Origin: Spirochaetaceae bacterium | Lineage (GTDB): Bacteria; Spirochaetota; Spirochaetia; Treponematales; Breznakiellaceae | DNA length: 5,038 nucleotides | Reading direction: 5' to 3' | NCBI GenBank assembly: GCA_031257135.1 | Contig: JAIRPH010000125.1 | Coordinates: 1-5,038, forward strand | Shown here: piece by piece, positions 1-4,924 of the stretch | Layout of the letters: every line of letters starts with the position of its first letter | How positions within the stretch are numbered: the stretch's first letter is position 1 | The notes under the pieces: generated by a model | Database searches by the model: none | Told to the model about the DNA's origin: nothing | Seen by the model: the letters and a program-made list of their open reading frames with translations, nothing else | Program-made: the position numbers and the translations under genes

Positions 1-240
1 GAATTTCCAAAATACGATAATTATGATGCTATCAATGTTGATAAGACGATAGAAATCCCCATGGATTATGACGGCGTTATGGGTGTGCCAATTTCTTTTC
101 TGGATAAATATAATCCAAAACAGTTTGAAATATTGGGACTTGATGACCATCGTTTGATTTACCCTGAATGGCGGGGAAGAGGACCTGATCTGAACGGAAA
201 ATGTGTTTACAGAAGAATAATTATCAAAAGGAGGATATAA
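1..240 (+). CDS. EcoRI-family adenine-specific DNA methyltransferase, C-terminal part (5' truncated by the window)
   Basis: Frame 1 is open from the first base to a TAA at 238-240, giving the last 79 residues of a longer protein. The stretch beginning KYDNYDAINVDK, then IPMDYDGVMGVPISFLDKYN and QFEILGLDD, is the C-terminal signature I associate with the EcoRI-type adenine-specific methyltransferase family. These enzymes transfer a methyl group from S-adenosylmethionine to adenine in DNA, usually to protect host DNA from a partner nuclease. The catalytic and cofactor motifs lie upstream of the window and cannot be checked. The tail ends in basic residues (YRRIIIKRRI), and the ribosome binding site of the next gene lies inside these last codons, so the two genes are probably cotranscribed. 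G+C here is 86 of 240 bases, far lower than the neighbouring genes, suggesting recent transfer. Family assignment is from recalled sequence patterns, not a search. Confidence 0.85.
   Translation, partial: EFPKYDNYDAINVDKTIEIPMDYDGVMGVPISFLDKYNPKQFEILGLDDHRLIYPEWRGRGPDLNGKCVYRRIIIKRRI
230..234 (+). promoter_or_regulatory. Ribosome binding site GGAGG for the DUF262 gene
   Basis: AAAAGGAGG ends at 234, nine bases before the ATG at 244. It lies within the final codons of the methyltransferase gene, which supports the start at 244 and translational linkage of the two genes. Confidence 0.8.
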
Positions 241-243
241 AAC

Positions 244-729
244 ATGAAAATTGAATTGCATCAAATTCCCATTAGGGAGCTTGTAGCCGGCTACATAAAC
301 TCCGATGAAGAAGGCGTGAAAGGCTACGGCGGAAAACTCGACATACGCCCGAAGTATCAGCGGGAATTTGTCTACAAAGACGAACAGCGAAACGCCGTCA
401 TTGATACCGTCCGCAACGGTTTTCCGCTCAATGTTATGTATTGGGTCGAGAATCCGGACGGCTCCTATGAAGTGCTTGACGGGCAACAGCGGACTATCAG
501 CATTTGCGAATTTGTCAACGGGCGTTTTTCAATCGGCTACAAGCAGTTCAGCACCCTTGCCGACGACGAACAGGAACTGCGGAATGCCGTATATACCGGC
601 GCATGGCTTATAGACGCAAAAAAGTATTTTAGTAAAACAAACTGCGCCGCTATTGGCATCGCTAAAAACTATGTTAATGGCTCTCCGATTAGACAGGAGT
701 ATTTGGAAACCGCCCTTGACTGGATTTAG
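244..729 (+). CDS. DUF262 domain protein (N-terminal fragment of the interrupted nuclease gene)
   Basis: This encodes 161 residues starting at an ATG with a strong GGAGG site. It carries DUF262 hallmarks: the RPKYQREFVY motif (residues 35-44), RNGFPLNVMYW (57-67) and the DGQQRT motif (79-84), the family's most conserved element, which belongs to a ParB/Srx-like fold linked to nucleotide-dependent nuclease function in GmrS-like proteins. After GYKQFSTLADDE (98-109) the sequence jumps straight to QELRNAVYTG (110-119). Family members normally have a further beta/alpha segment ending in an F-x-x-I/R-N...L-T-x-QE-x-R pattern, so only the last part of that pattern remains. The segment ends at the TAG after LETALDWI. 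It follows the methyltransferase gene by 3 bp. With the TAG obeyed, the product lacks the HNH domain and is probably inactive as a nuclease. Confidence 0.75.
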   Translation: MKIELHQIPIRELVAGYINSDEEGVKGYGGKLDIRPKYQREFVYKDEQRNAVIDTVRNGFPLNVMYWVENPDGSYEVLDGQQRTISICEFVNGRFSIGYKQFSTLADDEQELRNAVYTGAWLIDAKKYFSKTNCAAIGIAKNYVNGSPIRQEYLETALDWI

Positions 730-789
730 CGCACGGAAACCATTGAAACAACAGGCGGCATTAAGCCGTTAGAATCCATAGAAGAATAT

Positions 790-1254
790 ATGTTAAAACA
801 CCAGCGCGATCCTGACGCGCTTCCGTTGTGGACATATTTTCAATCGGTTATTACCTGGGTTAGCGGCAAATTCCCCAATTACCGCAAAGAAATGAAAGGC
901 ATTGATTGGGGCTTTTTATATAATGCCCACAAGGACAAGACCCTTGACCCCGCCGTCTTGGAAAAAGAGATTTCCCGCTTAATGCAGGACGATGATGTTA
1001 CCAATAAAAAAGGCGTTTATGCCTTTGTGCTGGACGGTAAAGAAAAGCATTTAAATATCCGCGCTTTTAGCGACAATATGAAACGCGAGTCCTATGAACG
1101 GCAAAAAGGCATCTGCCCCGTATGCAACAAACATTTTGCAATTCAGGAAATGGAAGGCGACCACATGAAACCGTGGCATTTGGGCGGAAAAACAACGCAT
1201 GAAAATTGCCAAATGTTATGCAAAGAATGTAACAGAAGAAAATCAGGGAAGTAA
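790..1254 (+). CDS. HNH endonuclease domain (C-terminal fragment of the interrupted nuclease gene)
   Basis: This encodes 154 residues from the first ATG after the TAG. That start is weak because no convincing Shine-Dalgarno sequence precedes it. Residues 9-80 match the spacer that joins DUF262 and HNH in this family (LWTYFQSVITWV, YRKEMKGIDW, LMQDDDVTNKKGVY). The last 50 residues form a complete HNH fold: a CPVC zinc knuckle (109-112), the EGDH core (122-125), a KPWHLGGKT loop (127-135), Asn139, and the second knuckle CKEC followed by Asn148. All expected zinc ligands and the metal-binding His/Asn positions are present, so this end has not decayed. Such domains cut DNA in restriction and defence systems. 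The gene ends at TAA 1252-1254, four bases from the stop of the convergent lolE gene. Confidence 0.75.
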   Translation: MLKHQRDPDALPLWTYFQSVITWVSGKFPNYRKEMKGIDWGFLYNAHKDKTLDPAVLEKEISRLMQDDDVTNKKGVYAFVLDGKEKHLNIRAFSDNMKRESYERQKGICPVCNKHFAIQEMEGDHMKPWHLGGKTTHENCQMLCKECNRRKSGK

Positions 1255-1258
1255 AATG

Positions 1259-2518
1259 CTAATACTTCCGCAGGATTTCAATAGGTTTAACCTTGCCCGC
1301 CTGCCGCGCGGGTATCCATGAAGCTATAACGGAGCAAAGAACCGTGAAAAAACCGATAAAAAAAACCGTAGTCCAGTCAATGACGATAGGAATAGTTTCG
1401 AGATAGAATCCCGGATCCAGAATTTTGACTTCCCCGCCGTTGAAAAGCCGGGAAAAAAAGCCTAAAACCGCCTCCAGCCCGTGAATGAGCGGGTTGATGC
1501 TCTTCCCGATGAGCAGTCCGACGCCGATGCCGACGATCGCGCCGGTGAGACCGGTCAGACAAGAACCCCAGAGAAAAATCCGGCTCGTCGCCCCGGGGCT
1601 TGCTCCGGCGGTTTTGAGAACCGCAATATCCCGCCGCCGTTCTAAGGCAAGCATAGAGGTCGCGGAAGATACGTTCACCGCCGCCACCAGCACGATAAGC
1701 GCCATAATCAGCAATAGCAACTGCCTCGTGGATTCATAGGAATCGTACAGGGAAGGCTGAAGTTCCTGCCACGTATATACGGCGTATCTCGGTCCTAAGA
1801 TATAGTTCAGATACCGGGCTGTAGCGTCGGCATTCCGATAAGGATCGGCGATCTTCAGGATAAGATAAGAGGAAGAGGTTTTAGGCGGAAGAATTGCTTT
1901 TCCCGCTTCGTAGCTCATAATGCACCAGAGAGCGTCTATCTCCCGATACCCGGAAGAGATAATCCCGCGAACCTTAAAAACCGTGGTTTTCGGGATATTC
2001 CTGCCGTCCTCGGCGGACCCCATGGTCATAAGCCGGATGTTTTTCCCTACTTCCGCGCCGATGGAATCGGCTAAGGCTTCCCCTAACAGAACTTCCCGGT
2101 CAGATTGGATCCGCGCTTCTCCGGCAATGGTGGTCAGGTATTTGCCGCTTCCTTTGTCTTCCCAGAAAGAAGGATCGACGGCTCTGACGGTCGCGCCGGT
2201 TTTCCCTCGTCCGCCTATGATGATCCCCAAGCCTCGGCGTTCCGCCCAAACTCCTCTGACCGCTTCCTCTTCCATAAGGGCTGGAGCGATGTTTTGAAGG
2301 TCTCCGGGAGAGGCAAGATTAAACGTCTGTAAATGCCCGGTTCCTAGTTCCAGATGCCTATCGGTAATGCCTCGGATCATGCCGTCCGCCACAATGAGGG
2401 TAACAATGATAGGAATGAGGCTCAACGCGATTCCGGTTGCCGCGCCCTGCAAATATCTGCCTCCTTCGCCGGCTCTGCCTAACAGATACCGGAAGGCTAT
2501 GAAAAAGCCTGCTTTCAT
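1259..2518 (-). CDS. lolE: Lipoprotein-releasing ABC transporter permease, LolC/LolE family (probable LolE)
   Basis: The protein has 419 residues, normal for LolC/LolE (about 400-415). It has the MacB/FtsX layout: an N-terminal membrane segment (about 26-48), a large periplasmic domain (about 50-260), then three membrane segments (about 265-290, 315-343, 383-405). The cytoplasmic coupling segment ERRRDIAVLKTAGAS (293-307) is the part that contacts the ATPase. It pairs with the other permease in the inner membrane, extracts outer-membrane lipoproteins using ATP hydrolysed by LolD, and passes them to periplasmic LolA. The ATG overlaps the lolD stop (ATGA), with GGAG 5 bases upstream inside lolD, so translation is coupled. 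The stop is TAG at 1259-1261. The name lolE rests on gene order (permease-ATPase-permease) and on the other permease resembling LolC more. The LolC/LolE split is less certain than the family. Confidence 0.88.
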   Translation of the reverse strand: MKAGFFIAFRYLLGRAGEGGRYLQGAATGIALSLIPIIVTLIVADGMIRGITDRHLELGTGHLQTFNLASPGDLQNIAPALMEEEAVRGVWAERRGLGIIIGGRGKTGATVRAVDPSFWEDKGSGKYLTTIAGEARIQSDREVLLGEALADSIGAEVGKNIRLMTMGSAEDGRNIPKTTVFKVRGIISSGYREIDALWCIMSYEAGKAILPPKTSSSYLILKIADPYRNADATARYLNYILGPRYAVYTWQELQPSLYDSYESTRQLLLLIMALIVLVAAVNVSSATSMLALERRRDIAVLKTAGASPGATSRIFLWGSCLTGLTGAIVGIGVGLLIGKSINPLIHGLEAVLGFFSRLFNGGEVKILDPGFYLETIPIVIDWTTVFFIGFFTVLCSVIASWIPARQAGKVKPIEILRKY

Positions 2519-3204
2519 ATATTCTCCGCGGAGGACAGAATCCCTCCCTCAAGGGTATAGCGATATACTGCTCTGCCGGCGACTTTTTCATCGTGGGTTA
2601 CTACGATAAGCGTTTTACCCCACTTTTCCGCCGACGCGTACAGCAGTTCCGCCACAACGCCGCTATTGTCCGGGTCAAGATTGCCGGTAGGTTCGTCGGC
2701 TAGGATCAAATCGGGATCGTTCACCAAAGCCCGGGCTACCGCAACCCGCTGACGCTCTCCGCCGGACAGCTGAGACGGAAAATGCCTCAGCCGATCCTCC
2801 AGATTCACGTCCGCCAGAAGCAACCGCGCTTTTTCAAGGGCGTCTTTCTTTTTCATCCCAGCCATATAAGCCGGAAGCATCACATTTTCCAGAGCGGTAA
2901 AATCCTTCAGGAGATAATGAAACTGAAAGATAAATCCCACCCGATCCCGCCGGTACGCGGAGAGACTGCTTTCTGAAAGCCCGGTAATCTCCGCTCCGCC
3001 GACGGTTACTGAACCGGAATCGCACCGGTCAAGCCCTCCGAGAATATTGAGGAGCGTACTCTTCCCGCTACCGCTTTGACCGGTCACTGCCGCCGAGGTT
3101 CCTTGAAGCGTTTCAAAGCTGATTCCCCGGAGAATATGCAAAGTTTCCGCCTCGGAGTTGTAATTTTTCACCAGCTGATTAACCCGGACTAAGACTTCAC
3201 TCAT
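2515..3204 (-). CDS. lolD: Lipoprotein-releasing system ATP-binding protein LolD
   Basis: From the chosen start this is 229 residues, close to E. coli LolD (233). All ABC ATPase motifs are intact: Walker A GQSGSGKST (42-50), Q-loop Gln94, signature LSGGE (146-150), Walker B LILAD followed by catalytic Glu171, D-loop GNLD (174-177) and switch His204. The stretch FQFHYLLKDFTALENVMLP is characteristic of LolD rather than general MacB or FtsE ATPases. It is a cytoplasmic protein that dimerises under the two permeases and powers lipoprotein release. The frame stays open upstream to an ATG at 3285, but that part lies inside lolC. The ATG at 3202-3204 has GGAGGT eight bases away and matches family N-termini, so I chose it. 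It overlaps the end of lolC by 8 bp and the start of lolE by 4 bp. Confidence 0.95.
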   Translation of the reverse strand: MSEVLVRVNQLVKNYNSEAETLHILRGISFETLQGTSAAVTGQSGSGKSTLLNILGGLDRCDSGSVTVGGAEITGLSESSLSAYRRDRVGFIFQFHYLLKDFTALENVMLPAYMAGMKKKDALEKARLLLADVNLEDRLRHFPSQLSGGERQRVAVARALVNDPDLILADEPTGNLDPDNSGVVAELLYASAEKWGKTLIVVTHDEKVAGRAVYRYTLEGGILSSAENI

Positions 3205-4477
3205 ACCGCAGTACCTCCGCGGGGCGGGTCCGGGACGCTTTGCCTGAAGCGAACCACGAAGAAAGTATAGCCGAGAAAAATCCAAAGAAGAATATCAGGC
3301 ATACCTCGTGGGGAATGATTCGGGACGGGATTTCCCGGATATAAAAAACCCCTTGGGGAAATATCGCCAATTTTTGAATGTTAAAAATAGAATCTATGAG
3401 ATAATTCCAAAGCGCGATTATCTTGTTTATATGAGTCCCAAGAAGCAGTCCCAAAATCAGTCCGCCGCCGCCGCCGGTCAGCCCGATGACGAAGCCGTCC
3501 CACACAAACACCAGCCGTACCGCCTGTTCTCCCGCGCCCATTGCCCGGAACAAGCCGATATCTTCCCGCCGTTCAAGGACGATCCGCCGCTGAGACTGAA
3601 ATATATTCAGCCCCACCACGATAAAGATCAGCCCTACAAGGAGAAACATGAGGAGCTTTTCAGTCCGCAAAGCCCCGAAAAACGACCGATTGTAATCCCG
3701 CCACGTGCTTAACTTCAGTCCTTGAGTTTCCGGCAGGTTTCGGATGCGGGTTAATACCGCCCTATCCTGCCACCGGTTTTTGATCTTCACCCCCAGCAGA
3801 GGCGCGCCGCCTCCCAGCTCTCCCGCGGCGCGGAGATTAATAAAACCCCAGCCGAGATCGTATTCGTAAAAATCAGACCGGAAAATGCCGGTTACGGTAA
3901 ACTGAGAATCCGCAGGCTCTCCCGCGTCGTTCAGCAGTCCCGCAATGGAAACCACCGTGATTTCATCGCCGACTCTCGCGTAGAGCCGTTTCGCCAGCTC
4001 CGCTCCCAGCAGGATGCCCCGCTCTCCGGCAAGCGCAAAAGACCCGGACTCAAAGATGAGTTTCCGCGCCAAGCCCTGATCCTTTTCCAACGCGTCTGAA
4101 GGCAGTCCTCGGATTACCGCCACCTGCTGTCCGCCCCGATCCCCCTGAATAAGCCCGTGGAATTCCCGGAAGGGAACCGCCGCCGTAACCCCGGGAACTT
4201 CGGTAATTGCGGGTATAGCTTCAAAGATGCGGGAATCTTGTTCCGCTTCCGTATCGGATTCCGTAAAAGGAACTTCCGCCCTGATATGATACGAAGAAAT
4301 CTCAAGGATACTTTCGATAAAACCGAGCTGTAGCCCATTCATCACCGCGAGGATAACCGTTAAGGCTAAAACTCCGGTGGCAATGCCTATCACCGCCAGC
4401 GCAGACGACGGGGAATTCCGCCGGGCTTTCGATACATATCGGGACGCGACAAAAACTATCCATTTATAACGTCCCAT
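3197..4477 (-). CDS. lolC: Lipoprotein-releasing ABC transporter permease, LolC/LolE family (probable LolC)
   Basis: The protein has 426 residues with the standard topology: membrane segment about 26-48, periplasmic domain about 50-270, then membrane segments about 275-297, 323-350 and 391-411. Family signatures include AVMNGLQLGFIESIL after the first helix (compare VMNGF in E. coli LolC), STWRDYNRSFFGALRTEK (257-273), the coupling segment ERREDIGLFRAMGA (302-315) and the C-terminus RPAEVLRYE, close to the PAEALRYE ending of E. coli LolC. It should form the inner-membrane permease pair with the product of the distal gene and, as LolC, offer the periplasmic docking site for LolA. GGAG lies 7 bases before the ATG. 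This is the first gene of the operon, and its last codons overlap lolD by 8 bp. A 30-codon reading frame overlaps its start and is probably chance. Confidence 0.9.
   Translation of the reverse strand: MGRYKWIVFVASRYVSKARRNSPSSALAVIGIATGVLALTVILAVMNGLQLGFIESILEISSYHIRAEVPFTESDTEAEQDSRIFEAIPAITEVPGVTAAVPFREFHGLIQGDRGGQQVAVIRGLPSDALEKDQGLARKLIFESGSFALAGERGILLGAELAKRLYARVGDEITVVSIAGLLNDAGEPADSQFTVTGIFRSDFYEYDLGWGFINLRAAGELGGGAPLLGVKIKNRWQDRAVLTRIRNLPETQGLKLSTWRDYNRSFFGALRTEKLLMFLLVGLIFIVVGLNIFQSQRRIVLERREDIGLFRAMGAGEQAVRLVFVWDGFVIGLTGGGGGLILGLLLGTHINKIIALWNYLIDSIFNIQKLAIFPQGVFYIREIPSRIIPHEVCLIFFFGFFSAILSSWFASGKASRTRPAEVLRYE
3213..3218 (-). promoter_or_regulatory. Ribosome binding site GGAGGT that fixes the lolD start
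   Basis: The + strand reads ACCTCC here, so the lolD mRNA carries GGAGGT eight bases before ATG 3204. The site lies inside the last codons of lolC. It favours the 229-residue LolD over the upstream in-frame ATG at 3285. Confidence 0.8.
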
Positions 4478-4563
4478 TTATCCGCTCCAACTGTGACCGA
4501 ATTTCCAGTATCTGGACCCGTAAGTCCCGCTCATTTTTCGGTTCCGCTGTTTCCATAATGGTA

Positions 4564-4591
4564 GAGTATACTCAATGCGGAAATGTTCCGC
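4564..4591. repeat. Two adjacent inverted repeats over the lol promoter
   Basis: GAGTATACTC (4564-4573) is a perfect 10-bp palindrome covering the proposed -10. GCGGAA-atg-TTCCGC (4577-4591) is a perfect 6-bp inverted repeat covering the spacer and the edge of the -35. Their position would suit an operator, although palindromes containing TATA are easily formed by chance. Confidence 0.45.
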
Positions 4592-4593
4592 AA
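4565..4593 (-). promoter_or_regulatory. Probable promoter of the lolCDE operon
   Basis: On the - strand, TTGCGG (4588-4593) is followed after 17 bases by TATACT (4565-4570), a good sigma-70-type -10 element. Transcription would start near 4557, leaving a leader of about 80 nt before lolC. The -35 element is only partly consensus (TTG conserved). TATATA at 4628-4633 is an alternative -10 but lacks a matching -35. Confidence 0.45.
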
Positions 4594-4654
4594 GCGTCTG
4601 CTGAAATACAAGGCGATTGTCTCTTTTTATATACACTATTGTTAGACATCGAAT

Positions 4655-4668
4655 TGTTTTTAAAAACA
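4655..4668. repeat. 14-bp perfect palindrome between the divergent promoters
   Basis: TGTTTTTAAAAACA is a perfect palindrome 10 bases upstream of the rightward -35 (4679). It may be a regulator binding site or an AT-rich UP element. No regulator can be named from the sequence. Confidence 0.5.
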
Positions 4669-4678
4669 CTTGCAAGGC

Positions 4679-4707
4679 TTGACGCTTTATGTTATGCTTT
4701 GTAAAAA
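4679..4707 (+). promoter_or_regulatory. Probable promoter for the rightward gene
   Basis: TTGACG (4679-4684), a 5/6 match to the -35 consensus, is followed after 17 bases by TAAAAA (4702-4707). An overlapping alternative is TTGCAA (4670-4675), 17 bases, TATGCT (4693-4698). Either would start transcription around 4705-4715, giving a leader of about 210 nt before the ATG at 4925. Confidence 0.5.
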
Positions 4708-4737
4708 TCTCGAAGCGCAGGAGGCTTAGAAAAAAAT

Positions 4738-4827
4738 ATGAAAATAAAACTTCAGACGATCCGCCGATGCCGAAGGTCCAGTCATAAGATCAACTTCGGA
4801 CCTGACAAGCGGGGGGAACCGGGATGA
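4738..4827 (+). CDS. Possible 29-residue leader peptide
   Basis: An ATG at 4738 opens 29 codons ending in TGA at 4825-4827. GGAGG at 4720-4724 lies 13 bases upstream, rather far but usable. The peptide is basic and has an arginine cluster, IRRCRR (residues 8-13), encoded partly by CGA and AGG. Its codons run straight through both alternative stems at 4770-4803, so a translating or stalled ribosome would change the leader fold. No known peptide is recognised, and the frame may be open by chance. Confidence 0.2.
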   Translation: MKIKLQTIRRCRRSSHKINFGPDKRGEPG

Positions 4828-4903
4828 CTCGACCAATTCCCAGCCGGGTAGCTGGTTTCAAAAATGAAAAAAAGTATTGCGTACAAAGCCGTACCTGTTT
4901 TTA

Positions 4904-4919
4904 CCTCTCCCTCGAGAGG
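4904..4919 (+). promoter_or_regulatory. Hairpin sequestering the ribosome binding site of the downstream gene
   Basis: CCTCTC (4904-4909), loop CCTC, GAGAGG (4914-4919) form a perfect 6-bp stem. The 3' arm is part of the Shine-Dalgarno sequence GAGAGGAG (4914-4921) of the gene starting at 4925. When folded it would limit ribosome access, which suits translational control. Confidence 0.5.
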
Positions 4920-4924
4920 AGAAA

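Larger units (their letters stand above)
244..1254 (+). pseudogene. DUF262-HNH nuclease gene interrupted by an in-frame TAG and apparently shortened
   Basis: The segments 244-729 and 790-1254 are in the same reading frame. Between them the only stop is TAG at 727-729, and the codons after it (730-789) read through as normal-looking protein (RTETIETTGGIKPLESIEEY) into the second segment. The whole stretch therefore reads as one ancestral gene of 337 codons: an N-terminal DUF262 domain and a C-terminal HNH domain, the layout of many Gmr-like or DUF262 defence nucleases. It also seems to lack about 40 residues just before QELRNA (near 567-577), where family members carry a conserved region before the QExR motif. 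The size of that gap is from memory. The HNH part after the stop has no good ribosome binding site, so it is probably not made efficiently. Suppression of TAG, or a sequencing error, could also explain the stop. Confidence 0.7.
4714..4924 (+). promoter_or_regulatory. Long structured 5' leader, candidate cis-regulatory RNA of unknown class
   Basis: About 210 nt separate the proposed transcription start from the downstream ATG, and the region has strong pairing potential. AGGTCC (4774-4779) can pair with GGACCT (4798-4803). CCGAAG (4770-4775) can instead pair with CTTCGG (4794-4799). The two stems share bases and exclude each other. A G-rich block (4811-4824, GCGGGGGGAACC then GGGATGACTC) is followed by CCAGC-CGGGTA-GCTGG (4840-4855), with an alternative pairing GGGAA (4814-4818) to TTCCC (4837-4841). 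The last element hides the ribosome binding site. The GGGGGAACC / GGGATGACTC / GGGTAGC series loosely recalls the c-di-AMP (ydaO) riboswitch, but its conserved 3' half (CAGCTAACCTC-like) is not present. The start coordinate is approximate. Confidence 0.4.

Noticed and set aside
1293..1313. CCCGC...GCGGG inverted repeat as a terminator for the HNH gene
   Set aside because: It has no following T-run and falls inside the lolE coding sequence (the RQAGK region).
1485..2332. Several + strand reading frames of 75-125 codons
   Set aside because: All are antisense to lolE and show no recognisable protein features.
3205..3285. N-terminal extension of LolD to the ATG at 3285
   Set aside because: It lies within lolC in another frame, the added residues do not resemble LolD, and a strong GGAGGT site marks the start at 3204.
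3308..3712. 134-codon + strand reading frame
   Set aside because: It is antisense to lolC, whose protein is clearly recognisable. Low-complexity composition and no ribosome binding site mark it as a shadow.
4478..4675. 65-codon - strand reading frame directly before lolC
   Set aside because: No Shine-Dalgarno sequence, no family resemblance, and the probable lol promoter lies inside it, so it is most likely untranslated intergenic DNA.
4811..4834. Fluoride riboswitch, because of a GATGACTC-like string
   Set aside because: The required upstream pseudoknot elements and the flanking stem sequence are not present.
4771..4860. Small SRP RNA (4.5S), because GCCGGGTAGCTGG resembles its 3' arm
   Set aside because: The invariant core (GGAAGGAAGCAGCC-like) is absent and the remaining sequence does not form the long hairpin.
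4881..4902. GTAC-AAAGCC-GTAC followed by TTTTT as an intrinsic terminator
   Set aside because: The stem is only 4 bp with low stability and is separated from the T-run. It could contribute to attenuation but is not supported alone.
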